NCBI GenBank assembly: GCA_003331265.1
Contig: QOPV01000002.1
Coordinates: forward strand, 36,703-100,702
Direction: 5' to 3'
DNA from: Cryomorphaceae bacterium
GTDB taxonomy: Bacteria > Bacteroidota > Bacteroidia > Flavobacteriales > Flavobacteriaceae
DNA length: 64,000 nt
The notes under the pieces were generated by a model. The model saw only the letters and a list, made by a program, of their open reading frames with translations. It was not told the DNA's origin and did no database searches. Of the stretch, positions 1-9,968 are shown piece by piece. Position 1 is the first letter of the stretch; every line of letters begins with the position of its first letter. The translations under genes and the position numbers were made by a program.

Positions 1-779
1 GCTCCTATTCCTCCATTTGTTAAAGACATCGTAATAGCTCCGCCAATAAAAGCAATAAAAAGAGATTCAATATCTAGATTGGAGGTTTCAGGAATACTAA
101 ATTTAACGATGTAAAACATAAAAAAATAAGAACTCCAAATAAAAATTGTGTGAAAGTAGAATTGAAATTTATATTCAATTTTTGATATGGAAAAAACTCC
201 CTTTTTAAGTCCATCAAAAAAAACAAAGAACCTTTTAAATAATTTTTTTTTATAAATGGCTTTAAAAATCAAATAAGAAATCAAAATAAATATTAATAAA
301 TAAATAAATAGATTAATATTTAATGAAAATGTTGGTATTATCAATTTAGAAGAAATAGATATGCCAATAAAAATAAAGATTGACAAAATTAAAACATCGA
401 TTATTCTTTCTGTAACAATTGTTCCCAAACTTTTTTCAAAGGGAATTTTTTGATAATAATGAATTATACTAGCTCTTAAAATTTCCCCAGACCTAGGAAC
501 TCCAAGATTTGATAAAAAACAAGCGAAAATTGACATTGTTGAATTTAAAAAATCGAGTTTATAACCCAATGGATTTAATAAATATTTCCACCTAAAAGCT
601 CTAGATAAATGGCTTAGTATTCCAAAAAAAATAGATAGTAATACAAATTTGTAATCTGCCTTTGAAATGTAATTTAATATATCAGCTCTATTCTCTATCG
701 ATGTATTGTTATATGAGTAATAAACAAGAAATAAACCGAATAATAATGGAATTAATTTTTTTAATGAATTCTTATTCAT
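1..779 (-). CDS. lysylphosphatidylglycerol synthase TM-region / YbhN (UPF0104)-like flippase-family membrane protein, C-terminus cut by window edge
   Basis: Reverse-strand frame open from ATG at 779 (MNKNSLKKLIPLLFGLFLVYYSYNNTSIENRADILNYISKADYKFVLLSIFFGILSHLSRAFRWKYLLNPLGYK...) to window start; hydrophobic with the 'SRAFRWKYLL' style motif of the family. Absent from the ORF track because it runs off the edge. Confidence 0.75.
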   Translation of the reverse strand, partial: MNKNSLKKLIPLLFGLFLVYYSYNNTSIENRADILNYISKADYKFVLLSIFFGILSHLSRAFRWKYLLNPLGYKLDFLNSTMSIFACFLSNLGVPRSGEILRASIIHYYQKIPFEKSLGTIVTERIIDVLILSIFIFIGISISSKLIIPTFSLNINLFIYLLIFILISYLIFKAIYKKKLFKRFFVFFDGLKKGVFSISKIEYKFQFYFHTIFIWSSYFFMFYIVKFSIPETSNLDIESLFIAFIGGAITMSLTNGGIG

Positions 780-781
780 TA

Positions 782-1129
782 TTATTTGAGGAAATTATTT
801 TCATTTGGGAAAATTAAAGTTGGATTAAATTTTTCAGCATCAGACACACTCATCCTTGCGTAACTTATAATTATGATTTTATCACCTTTTTGAACTTTTC
901 TTGCTGCTGGCCCATTAAGAGTTACTTCTCCACTATTTTTTCCCCCTTTAATCACATATGTTTCAAGTCTTTCACCATTATTAATATTAACAACTTGAAC
1001 TTTTTCACCAATTATAATATTTGAAGCGTTTAAAAGATTTTCATCAATAGTAATACTTCCAATATAATTTAAATCACAATTAGTTACTGAAACATTATGA
1101 ATTTTTGATTTCAACACTTCAATTTCCAT
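782..1129 (-). CDS. panD: aspartate 1-decarboxylase
   Basis: MEIEVLKSKIHNVSVTNCDLNYIGSITID: pyruvoyl cleavage site G-S; adjacent to panC. Confidence 0.95.
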   Translation of the reverse strand: MEIEVLKSKIHNVSVTNCDLNYIGSITIDENLLNASNIIIGEKVQVVNINNGERLETYVIKGGKNSGEVTLNGPAARKVQKGDKIIIISYARMSVSDAEKFNPTLIFPNENNFLK

Positions 1130-1143
1130 GGGGCAAATATAAA

Positions 1144-1992
1144 TTAATTCAATAAAATGTTATCAATTAATCTAACTTCATTTACCCTAACGCAAATAAA
1201 AGCCCTGTACTGCTTTTTAGGATTTATTTTTTCATCAATTTGTAGGGTTTCTGCATTAGCTATTTCTAAATATTCTACTTTAAAATTTTTCTTTTTGTTA
1301 ATATCATTTATTATATTTTTTCTCAAAGATTTTAAGTTAGAATTAATGAAATTGGATTTTAAAAGATTTAAACTTTTATAGATAATGGAAGAGTTGCCTC
1401 TATCGATATTTGAAAGAAAATTATTTCTTGAGCTCAATGCTAATCCGTTTTTTTCCCTGACGGTTGGGCAAATTATCATATTAACATTTATATTTTCTAA
1501 ACATATAAGTTTTTTAATAATTTGAGTCTGTTGATAATCTTTTTCTCCAAAATACACTTTATTAGGTTTAATAAGAGTTAGCAATTTAGACACAATTGTA
1601 GCAACTCCGTTAAAATGATTTTTTCTATGTTTTCCCTCTAATTCCACATCAATTTTTTTAAAATCATATTTTTGTAGGGTGGGAGTTTTTCCATAAATTT
1701 CTTTTTCATTTGGACTGAAAATTTTAATTTTTTCACAAATGTTCTTAATTAATCCATAATCTTTTTCTAAATTTTTTGGATATCGACTTAAATCATTAGG
1801 GTCATTAAATTGGGTTGGATTTATAAAAATACTTACCCAAACGATATCATTTTCTTTATTGGCTTTTTCTATAAGAGACAGGTGTCCATGGTGAAGTGAA
1901 CCCATTGTGGGTACTAAACCCATAGATCTTTTTGATAAAATAGCTTTATGGACTGTAGACTCTACTTCTTCTTTTTTTAAATATATAGGCAT
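1144..1992 (-). CDS. panC: pantothenate synthetase
   Basis: GLVPTMGSLHHGHLSLIEKA, FINPTQF, FGEKDYQQ, REKNGLALSSRN motifs. Confidence 0.96.
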   Translation of the reverse strand: MPIYLKKEEVESTVHKAILSKRSMGLVPTMGSLHHGHLSLIEKANKENDIVWVSIFINPTQFNDPNDLSRYPKNLEKDYGLIKNICEKIKIFSPNEKEIYGKTPTLQKYDFKKIDVELEGKHRKNHFNGVATIVSKLLTLIKPNKVYFGEKDYQQTQIIKKLICLENINVNMIICPTVREKNGLALSSRNNFLSNIDRGNSSIIYKSLNLLKSNFINSNLKSLRKNIINDINKKKNFKVEYLEIANAETLQIDEKINPKKQYRAFICVRVNEVRLIDNILLN

Positions 1993-2053
1993 TTAGTATA
2001 ATTTTAACATTCTATATAAGAGCTATTTTGGATTAAATCTAACATAATTTTTG

Positions 2054-2061
2054 TAATTTTG
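2054..2061 (+). promoter_or_regulatory. candidate Bacteroidota -7 box (TAnnTTTG)
   Basis: TAATTTTG with TTTG at 2027-2030 (23-nt spacer), about 37 bp upstream of the 2098 start codon. Confidence 0.5.
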
Positions 2062-2097
2062 CGTTCTGAAATAACTGAGTTTTAAAGAAAGGATTTT

Positions 2098-2907
2098 ATG
2101 ACTGGAAAAAAAGTACTTTACGTATCCTCGGAAGTTATACCATATCTTCCAAGCAATGATATTTCATCTTTGTCTTATAATCTGCCCAAAATGGTTAATC
2201 AAAATGGTGGGCAAACAAGAATTTTTATTCCAAAATATGGAATAATCAATGAAAGGCGTCATCAATTACATGAAGTAATTAGACTTTCAGGAATGAATTT
2301 GATAATTGATGATGTTGATATGCCTCTAATTATAAAAGTAGCTTCAATTCCAAAAGAAAGAATGCAGGTTTATTTTATTGACAATGATGAGTATTTTAAA
2401 AATAGAGGACTTCATATTAATGATAAGAAAAAACTTTATAAGGATAATGATGAAAGAGCGATTTTTTTTGCTAAAGGAGTTGTGGAGACAATAAAGAAAC
2501 TTAACTGGTCACCAGATATTATCCATGTTCATGGTTGGATAGCATCATTATTACCTTTGTATTTAAAAGAATACTACAAGGATGAGCCTCTTTTTAATAA
2601 TTCTAAAGTTGTTGTCTCTGTTTATGGAAATGAAATTAGCGGAAATTTAGATTCAAAAATGGTTAAGAAAATTCAATATGATGAAATAGAAAGTGAAACT
2701 TTACAAGTTCTAGAAAAGCCTACTTACTTAGATTTGTACAAGAACGCTATCTTAAATTCTGATGGAGTTGTTATTGCGGGAGAAGAAATGGATGAATCTA
2801 TTTTAAACCTTACACAAACTCATAATAAACCTACACTGAAATGTGGTTTTAAAGAGGGATTTAAGAAGGAATATCTTGATTTTTATACAACAAAAATCCT
2901 CAACTAA
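2098..2907 (+). CDS. glycogen/starch synthase N-terminal (GT5) domain protein, short form
   Basis: KKVLYVSSEVIPYLPSNDISSLSYNLPKMVNQNGGQTRIFIPKYG and IIHVHGWIASLLPLYLK are GT5 N-domain motifs; 269 aa with no C-terminal GT1 domain. Confidence 0.8.
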   Translation: MTGKKVLYVSSEVIPYLPSNDISSLSYNLPKMVNQNGGQTRIFIPKYGIINERRHQLHEVIRLSGMNLIIDDVDMPLIIKVASIPKERMQVYFIDNDEYFKNRGLHINDKKKLYKDNDERAIFFAKGVVETIKKLNWSPDIIHVHGWIASLLPLYLKEYYKDEPLFNNSKVVVSVYGNEISGNLDSKMVKKIQYDEIESETLQVLEKPTYLDLYKNAILNSDGVVIAGEEMDESILNLTQTHNKPTLKCGFKEGFKKEYLDFYTTKILN

Positions 2908-2915
2908 ATATATTG

Positions 2916-4724
2916 ATGAAATATTATTTGTGCTTATTTGTTATGATTATTGCAACTTCTTGTAATAAAGATTACAACACCATTGGGATAAATTTAATAA
3001 CTAATAAGCCGTTTAACACTAGTGTAGAGGAGGTTCCAGTTTTTGTTAAGATGAAAAAAATCCCACCATATGTAGTAAATCAAATTCAGACTTTTCAATT
3101 AGGAACCTATCAGGATAATATTTATGGTAAAACAGAAGTAACCTATTTGTCACAATTAACATTAGAAGATGTTTCTCCAGTTTTTGGAATTTTCAAACAA
3201 GACGATGAAATAAATGGTATGGAGGATAATATTGCTGCAATACCCGAAGAAGAGACATTAAAAGATGTCTTTTTAGATATACCATATTTTACAAATGTTG
3301 ATGACGATGATAATGATGGAGTAATAAATTTATATGATGTTGACAGTACAGACCCTGAGAGTGATAGTGATGGAGATGGATGGTCTGATCTTTATGAAAC
3401 TCAAATTGGTCAAAATCCATTAAACCCTGATACTGATGGAGATGGAATTTTAGACCCAGACGATGATGAATCAAAAAACCCCAATGGGGGAGGAACAGTG
3501 TATGAATTAGATTCCCTGATGGGAAATTCTAAAGCAAAATTTAAATTAAAGGTAAGCGAGTTAGACTATTATTTAAGAGCATATGACCCAGAATCTAATT
3601 TTGAAAAATTTCAAAAATATTATTCAGATAATGACATTCCTTCCAATTTTTCTGGAGCCGTTCTTTTTGATGATGAAATAGAAATTGATTCCAATGAGCT
3701 AGTTTTTTATAATGAAGATGATCCCGAAACAACTGAAGAAGATGAATCTGAAACCGTAAAGGAAAGACTAACCCCAAGAATAAGAGTTTCTCTTAACAAA
3801 GATTTCTTTCAGAAAAAAATTATAGATAACGAAGGAAAACAGGATTTAATTAATAATGAAAATTTTAAATTATTTATTAAAGGTTTAGTGATTAAAGCTT
3901 ATGATTTTACAGACCCATTAATGATGATTTTAAATTTCAATGAAGCTGAGATTAGGATGGTTTATGATTATCAAAAATATGATAAAAAAGGAACGCCAGA
4001 TGATACTTCTGATGATGTGATTGAATCTGAGGAATCACAGTATTTGCTGAAAATGAGTGGATATAAAATAAATTCATTTAAAAATGAGCCCTATCCAGCA
4101 GCAATATATAATGCTGTTTATGACACTATTAATAATCCTAAATCAGTGTTTCTTAAGGGAGGTTCAGGAATTATGGCAGAGATTGAATTGTTTAAAAACA
4201 ATGATGGTATTGATGTTTTAGAAGAAATCAGAGCAAAACAATGGTTGGTCAACGAGGCTAATTTATCACTATATATAGATAAACAAATGCTTTCTTCCAG
4301 TGGGGGGATTATTGAGCCTTCTAGGCTCTACCTATATGATATAAAGGGTAAAGCACCATTAATTGATTATTTTATTGACAATTCAAGCGGTCCTAAACAA
4401 TATGATAATAAAATATATCATGGAGGTTTAATAGAATTAGATGAAGATGAAAACGGGTTAATGTATAAAATTAAAATAAGTGAACATATTAAAAATGTAA
4501 TTAGAAAAGATTCAACCAATATTAAATTAGGGTTAGTAGTAAGTTCAGATATATCTAACTCAATGAATACTGAAGTTCAGAGCTCCGATTTAATGACTTT
4601 TACTCCATCTTCTTCAGCTATCAATCCTTTGGGGACTGTATTGATTGGTCCAAGCCCAAGTGCAGAAAATTACGATAAAAGAATGAGGTTAAATTTATAT
4701 TACACTGAGATTAACAACGATTAA
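2916..4724 (+). CDS. DUF4270-family lipoprotein with inserted thrombospondin type-3-like Asp-rich repeats
   Basis: Lipobox IATSC; flavobacterial DUF4270-like architecture (FQLGTYQDNIYGKTEVTYLSQL, MRLNLYYTEI); insert DSDGDGWSDLYETQIGQNPLNPDTDGDGILDPDDD. Confidence 0.8.
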   Translation: MKYYLCLFVMIIATSCNKDYNTIGINLITNKPFNTSVEEVPVFVKMKKIPPYVVNQIQTFQLGTYQDNIYGKTEVTYLSQLTLEDVSPVFGIFKQDDEINGMEDNIAAIPEEETLKDVFLDIPYFTNVDDDDNDGVINLYDVDSTDPESDSDGDGWSDLYETQIGQNPLNPDTDGDGILDPDDDESKNPNGGGTVYELDSLMGNSKAKFKLKVSELDYYLRAYDPESNFEKFQKYYSDNDIPSNFSGAVLFDDEIEIDSNELVFYNEDDPETTEEDESETVKERLTPRIRVSLNKDFFQKKIIDNEGKQDLINNENFKLFIKGLVIKAYDFTDPLMMILNFNEAEIRMVYDYQKYDKKGTPDDTSDDVIESEESQYLLKMSGYKINSFKNEPYPAAIYNAVYDTINNPKSVFLKGGSGIMAEIELFKNNDGIDVLEEIRAKQWLVNEANLSLYIDKQMLSSSGGIIEPSRLYLYDIKGKAPLIDYFIDNSSGPKQYDNKIYHGGLIELDEDENGLMYKIKISEHIKNVIRKDSTNIKLGLVVSSDISNSMNTEVQSSDLMTFTPSSSAINPLGTVLIGPSPSAENYDKRMRLNLYYTEINND

Positions 4725-5643
4725 TCTTTACTCTTTTACTCTCCCAACTCCCATTAAGAAGACTTGTTTTCCAAAATTTCAAGCAATTAAATAAAATAGT
4801 TCTTTTAGTTTGAGATACAATAGACACAAAAAACAATTCTGTAAACTGAATCATAATCAATATTAAATGATTTAATAATTTATAAGAAGTTTTAGAGTGC
4901 TTTTCAAGAAATATGTGAGAAGAAAAAACAACTTCAGATTTTGTTATGATTTTAATTTTAATATTTTTTCTAGAAGATTCACCATGAAAATGTGTACAAA
5001 TCCAATTATTTAGTAATGATACTTTCAATCCTAATTTAGATCCCCTTTTACATAAATCCATATCTTCATAGTACATCCAGTAATCTTCATCCCAGCCCCC
5101 AAGAATATTGAAATCAGTTTTCCTAATAAGAATAAAAGATCCTGAAATCCAATCTGGATGGGCTATTTCTTTAAAATTCATAGATTTATAAGATCCATTT
5201 TTTAATCTTATTATAATTCTAATTAATCCTGATAAACTCCAGAAGTTTAAAAACATTCCAAATGAATTGGTGTGTTTTTTGTCATTATCTAATTGTTTAA
5301 TTCCAATTATTCTATGTTCAGGATTAGTATTACAAAATTCAATTAAGGAATTTAAAGATTGGGATTTGATTACAGTATCGGGATTTAAAAATAGATACCA
5401 TTTTGATTTGGTATTTGCTGCCCCAATATTACAAGCTTTTGCAAATCCATAATTTTTTGAATTCTCTATCCATTTAACCCATTCATATTTTTGTCTAAAT
5501 GATAATAATTTTTCATCATTGGAATTATTGTCAACAACAATTACCTCATAACGAATTTCTTTTTGTTTTAAAAGGCTATTCAAACACATGCTTAGCTTAT
5601 TCCATGATTTATAATTAACTATAATTATGGATAGTTCTTTCAT
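4711..5643 (-). CDS. family 2 glycosyltransferase
   Basis: LSIIIVNYKSWNKLSMCLNSLL...VIVVDNNSND...FLNPDTV...GSFILIRK...YYEDMDLCKR. Confidence 0.92.
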   Translation of the reverse strand: MKELSIIIVNYKSWNKLSMCLNSLLKQKEIRYEVIVVDNNSNDEKLLSFRQKYEWVKWIENSKNYGFAKACNIGAANTKSKWYLFLNPDTVIKSQSLNSLIEFCNTNPEHRIIGIKQLDNDKKHTNSFGMFLNFWSLSGLIRIIIRLKNGSYKSMNFKEIAHPDWISGSFILIRKTDFNILGGWDEDYWMYYEDMDLCKRGSKLGLKVSLLNNWICTHFHGESSRKNIKIKIITKSEVVFSSHIFLEKHSKTSYKLLNHLILIMIQFTELFFVSIVSQTKRTILFNCLKFWKTSLLNGSWESKRVKINRC

Positions 5644-7085
5644 TATAATTTTTTTCTGAGTCTAGCAACGGGACAACCAATCATTTCCCTGTATTTTGCA
5701 ACTGTTCTTCTTGCAATAGGGTAGCCTTTTTTATTAATTAATTTTGTAAGTTGATCATCAGTTAACGGTTTGGACTTATCCTCATTTTCTATAATAATTT
5801 TAAGTTCTTTTTTAATTTCTATAGTAGAAACCTCTACTCCTTGATCATTAGTTATCCCTTCTGAAAAGAATGATTTTATTAGCTTTATTCCATATGGACA
5901 GTCTACGTATTTACTATTTGCAACACGAGATATCGTAGAGATATCCATTTTAATTATTTCAGCAATATCTTTTAAAATCATAGGTTTTAGTTTGCTTTCA
6001 TCACCAGACAAAAAATATTCTTTTTGAAAGCCCATAATTGCCTTCATGGTTAATAATAAAGTTTGATTTCGTTGATTAATTGCATCTATAAACCATTTGG
6101 CAGCATCTAACTTTTGTTTAATAAATATTACAGCATCTTTTTGGGACTTGGAAGCTTTAGTTGTCTCCTTGTATCCGGATAACATATTTTTATATTCATT
6201 TGATACGTGCAGATCAGGAGCATTTCTTGAATTTAATGTAAGGTTAAGTTTGTTTTCAATTATCTCAACAGTAAAGTCTGGAATTATACTAGAATTAATT
6301 TTAGTTGATTCTGAAAATGCAGCACCAGGCTTTGGATTTAATTTTTCAATCTCTTTTATGGCATTTTTTAAATCATCTTCATTAATATTAAGTTTTAAAA
6401 TAATTTTTTGATAATGTTTTTTTATAAACATATCAAAATTATCTTCAATAATTTTGAGTGCGGTATTTACGTGTATAGTTGGAGTCTTTCTCTTTAATTG
6501 TATTGATAGGCATTCTTTTAGATTTCTAGCTCCAACACCTGGTGGGTCAAGTAAATGAATTGTTTTGAGAATTTTTTCTACTGAACCAATATCTGTGTAA
6601 AGACCCATTGTAAATGCTAAATCATCTACTATATCAAGCAACTCTCTCCTAATATATCCTGTTTGATCAATACTACCAACTAGGAAATATGCAATTTGAA
6701 TATCTGATTTGTCAAAAGAAAATGTTTGAAGTTGATTTTTTATAAATTCATTGAAGCTTATACCTGAGACAAATGGAATATTTTTTTGTTCATCGTCTAT
6801 ACTGTGATTATTTGATTTTAACTTATAATCGGGCACATCATCATCACTTAAATAATCCTCTACATTAATTTCATCTTCATTTACGTTTTCATCATTGTAA
6901 TCTTCAGAATCCTCATTTATACTTTCTTCATTTTCTTTCCCAGCTTCAAGTGCAGGGTTTTCTTCAATTTCTCTAGAAAGTCTTTGTTCGAGTTCTTGAA
7001 CAGGTAATTGTATTAGTTTCATCAACTGAATTTGTTGAGGAGATAACTTTTGTGATAATTTTAATTGTAAACGTTGATTAAGCAT
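5643..7085 (-). CDS. rpoN: RNA polymerase sigma-54 factor
   Basis: N-terminal Gln-rich LQLKLSQKLSPQQIQLMKLIQLP; C-terminal RpoN box ARRTVAKYREM. Confidence 0.96.
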   Translation of the reverse strand: MLNQRLQLKLSQKLSPQQIQLMKLIQLPVQELEQRLSREIEENPALEAGKENEESINEDSEDYNDENVNEDEINVEDYLSDDDVPDYKLKSNNHSIDDEQKNIPFVSGISFNEFIKNQLQTFSFDKSDIQIAYFLVGSIDQTGYIRRELLDIVDDLAFTMGLYTDIGSVEKILKTIHLLDPPGVGARNLKECLSIQLKRKTPTIHVNTALKIIEDNFDMFIKKHYQKIILKLNINEDDLKNAIKEIEKLNPKPGAAFSESTKINSSIIPDFTVEIIENKLNLTLNSRNAPDLHVSNEYKNMLSGYKETTKASKSQKDAVIFIKQKLDAAKWFIDAINQRNQTLLLTMKAIMGFQKEYFLSGDESKLKPMILKDIAEIIKMDISTISRVANSKYVDCPYGIKLIKSFFSEGITNDQGVEVSTIEIKKELKIIIENEDKSKPLTDDQLTKLINKKGYPIARRTVAKYREMIGCPVARLRKKL

Positions 7086-7138
7086 TGAAATTTAATTCAA
7101 ATAAAAATACGAAAAACACTTTGAAGAAAGTTAAAGAC

Positions 7139-8572
7139 TTAAAATTCTGCACTTTTAGGAGTCCTTGGAAAAGGAATTACATCTCTAATATTAGACATTC
7201 CAGTAGCAAACAATATTAATCTTTCTAATCCAAGACCAAATCCACTATGTTTTACTGTTCCGTATTTCCTTAAATCTAAGTACCACCAAAGTTCCTTTTC
7301 CTCAATATTTAGATCTTTAATTCTAGATTTTAAAACATCAAGCCTTTCCTCTCTTTGAGAACCTCCAACTATTTCTCCTATACCAGGAAACAAAATATCC
7401 ATTGCTTTTACAGTTTTTCCATCTTCATTCATTCTCATATAAAAAGCTTTAATTTTTGCTGGGTAATCATAAATTATTACAGGTTTTCTAAAGTGTTTTT
7501 CAACTAAAAAACGCTCATGTTCACTTTGAAGATCAACTCCCCATTCTAATATTGGAAACTTAAACTTTTTCTTTTTATTGGGTTTAGAATTTTTTAAAAT
7601 ATCAAATGCTTCAGTGTAAGTAATTTTTTTAAAATCATTATTAATAACAAAATCAAGCCTTTCCAATAAGTTTAATTCGTTTCTTTCGTTTCTTGGTTTA
7701 GTTTTATCTTCATCCAAAAGCCTTTTATTTAAATATTCTAAATCTTCTTTACACTCTTCAGTAAGATCTTTTATAACAGATTTAATAAATTCTTCCGCTA
7801 ATTCCATATTATTTTCTAAGTCATAAAAAGCCATTTCTGGTTCAATCATCCAAAATTCAGCTAAATGTCTAGAAGTATTAGAGTTTTCAGCTCTAAAAGT
7901 TGGACCAAATGTATAAACTTTACCAAGGCCCATTGCTAAACTTTCTGCTTCTAGTTGGCCTGAAACAGTTAAATTGGTTTCCTTCCCAAAAAAATCTTGA
8001 TTGTAATCAATCTCATTTTGTTTATTTAATGAAGATTTATTTATTTCTAATGTAGTAACCTTAAACATTTCGCCTGCTCCTTCAGCATCACTTCCAGTAA
8101 TAATAGGGGTATTAACATAGAAAAAACCTTTTTCTTTAAAATACTTATGTATTGCAAATGATAGGTTTGATCGAACTCTCATTATGGAACTAAAAGTATT
8201 GGTTCTAACTCTTAGGTGAGCATTTTCTCTTAAAAACTCTAATGAATGTTTTTTAGGTTGAATTGGGTAAGAGTTCATGTCACACTCACCTAAAACAATA
8301 ATTTTATTTACTTTAATTTCTGAGTTTTGTCCTTTTCCCTGACTTTTTACTAGGATTCCCTCAATTTCTAGAGATGCTCCTGTTGTTATTTTTGAAAGTA
8401 TTTTCGAATCTGTATTTTCAAAATCAACAACACATTGAATATTTTCAGAGCAAGATCCATCATTTAATGAAATAAATCTATTTGCTCTAAATGTTTTCAC
8501 CCAACCTTCAATACACACTTTTTGAGAATTCGGATTTTTTTTTAGTAAATTTTTTACAGTTAAACTATTCAT
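7139..8572 (-). CDS. asnS: asparaginyl-tRNA synthetase
   Basis: FRAENSNTSRHLAEFWMIEPEMAF, class II motif 3 GFGLGLERLILFATGMSNIRDVIPFPR. Confidence 0.97.
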   Translation of the reverse strand: MNSLTVKNLLKKNPNSQKVCIEGWVKTFRANRFISLNDGSCSENIQCVVDFENTDSKILSKITTGASLEIEGILVKSQGKGQNSEIKVNKIIVLGECDMNSYPIQPKKHSLEFLRENAHLRVRTNTFSSIMRVRSNLSFAIHKYFKEKGFFYVNTPIITGSDAEGAGEMFKVTTLEINKSSLNKQNEIDYNQDFFGKETNLTVSGQLEAESLAMGLGKVYTFGPTFRAENSNTSRHLAEFWMIEPEMAFYDLENNMELAEEFIKSVIKDLTEECKEDLEYLNKRLLDEDKTKPRNERNELNLLERLDFVINNDFKKITYTEAFDILKNSKPNKKKKFKFPILEWGVDLQSEHERFLVEKHFRKPVIIYDYPAKIKAFYMRMNEDGKTVKAMDILFPGIGEIVGGSQREERLDVLKSRIKDLNIEEKELWWYLDLRKYGTVKHSGFGLGLERLILFATGMSNIRDVIPFPRTPKSAEF

Positions 8573-8630
8573 TTTTTTGAATAAAAATTTGATGTGAAAT
8601 TATATAAATCAAATATACTGCTATTAAAAA

Positions 8631-9182
8631 CTAAACAGAAAGAATCTCTTTTTCTTTAATAGAATATATTTTATCAATTTGCGCAATATATTTATCAGTT
8701 AAAGTTTGAATTTCATTTTCAGATAAAGATTTTTGATCTAAAGAAACCTCACATTTTTTTATATCATTATTAGCCTCTTTTCTAGAGTTTCTTATACTAA
8801 TTTTAGATTTTTCAATTTCGGATTTTGCAATTTTAACTAATTCTTTTCTTCTTTCCTCTGTAAGTGGAGGAATGGTAATAATAATTGATTCACCATTATT
8901 CATAGGGTTAAACCCTAAATTAGCAACCATTATTGCTTTTTCAATTTCTTGTAATTTATCTTTTTCCCAAGGCTGAATTGAAATGGTTTGTGCATCCGGG
9001 GTGTTAATATTAGCAATTTGAGATAACGGAGTTAGAGATCCGTAATAATCTAATTTAACACTAGATAACATTGAAGGGTTTGCCTTGCCGGCTCTAATAT
9101 TTAATAATTCTCTTTCAAGGTGATCAACAGAGTTTCCCATTGACTCTTTACATGCTTCAATAATAAATTCAATTTCTTCCAA
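8631..9182 (-). CDS. frr: ribosome recycling factor
   Basis: RAGKANPSMLSSVKLDYYGSLTPLSQIANINTPDAQTISIQPW...NDIKK. Confidence 0.97.
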   Translation of the reverse strand: MEEIEFIIEACKESMGNSVDHLERELLNIRAGKANPSMLSSVKLDYYGSLTPLSQIANINTPDAQTISIQPWEKDKLQEIEKAIMVANLGFNPMNNGESIIITIPPLTEERRKELVKIAKSEIEKSKISIRNSRKEANNDIKKCEVSLDQKSLSENEIQTLTDKYIAQIDKIYSIKEKEILSV

Positions 9183-9187
9183 ATTAT

Positions 9188-9892
9188 TTAATTAACAGTT
9201 GTTCCAATCTTATTTCCTTTTACTAGTTTTAAAAGATTACCAGGCTTGTTCATATTAAACACAATAATTGGTAAGTTGTTTTCTTGACTTAAAGTAAAGG
9301 CGGTTGAGTCCATTATTTTTAAATTTTTATCAAGTACATTTTGAAATGATATCGAATCAAATTTAATTGCATTTTTATTTTTTTCTGGGTCAGAGTCGTA
9401 AATACCATCTACTCTTGTTCCTTTTAAAATAACATCTGCATTAATTTCTATAGCTCTTAAAACAGCTGCAGAATCAGTTGTAAAAAAAGGATTACCAGTT
9501 CCTCCTCCAAAAATGACAACACGTTTTTTTTCTAAATGTCTAACAGCTTTCCTTTTGATATAAGGTTCAGCAACAGCTTCAATTTTAATAGCTGTTTGTA
9601 ATCTTGTTTGAACATTAACCTCCTCTAAAGCACTTTGTAATGCCAATCCGTTAATTACTGTTGCCAACATGCCCATATAATCAGCTTGAACTCTATCCAT
9701 ACCATTACTAGCTGCAGAAACACCTCTAAAAATATTGCCACCTCCTATAACAACAGCAACTTCAAGCTCTTGTTCTATTACAGATTTTATTTCTTTTGCA
9801 TATTGGGAAATTCTTACTGGATCAATTCCGTATTGTCTTTCTCCAAGTAATGCTTCTCCACTTAGCTTTAATAAAATTCTTTTATAGGACAT
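9188..9892 (-). CDS. pyrH: UMP kinase
   Basis: [46 protein letters not shown]. Confidence 0.97.
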   Translation of the reverse strand: MSYKRILLKLSGEALLGERQYGIDPVRISQYAKEIKSVIEQELEVAVVIGGGNIFRGVSAASNGMDRVQADYMGMLATVINGLALQSALEEVNVQTRLQTAIKIEAVAEPYIKRKAVRHLEKKRVVIFGGGTGNPFFTTDSAAVLRAIEINADVILKGTRVDGIYDSDPEKNKNAIKFDSISFQNVLDKNLKIMDSTAFTLSQENNLPIIVFNMNKPGNLLKLVKGNKIGTTVN

Positions 9893-9968
9893 CTTTGATT
9901 ATTTGAAAGTAAATATAATCAATGATTTTAGAATTTTTAAAAAAAGAATTATGCAAATACTGAAATAT

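Noticed and set aside
1157-1381. 74-aa plus-strand ORF inside panC
   Set aside because: Antisense shadow of a confidently assigned gene; hydrophobic low-complexity translation typical of AT-rich shadow frames.
3289-3777. Minus-strand His-rich ORFs (61 and 60 aa)
   Set aside because: Shadow of the Asp-rich TSP3-like repeats and acidic codons in the DUF4270 gene; no independent coding evidence.
5267-6411. Plus-strand ORFs inside GT2 and rpoN
   Set aside because: Fully antisense to well-supported genes, no recognisable domain.
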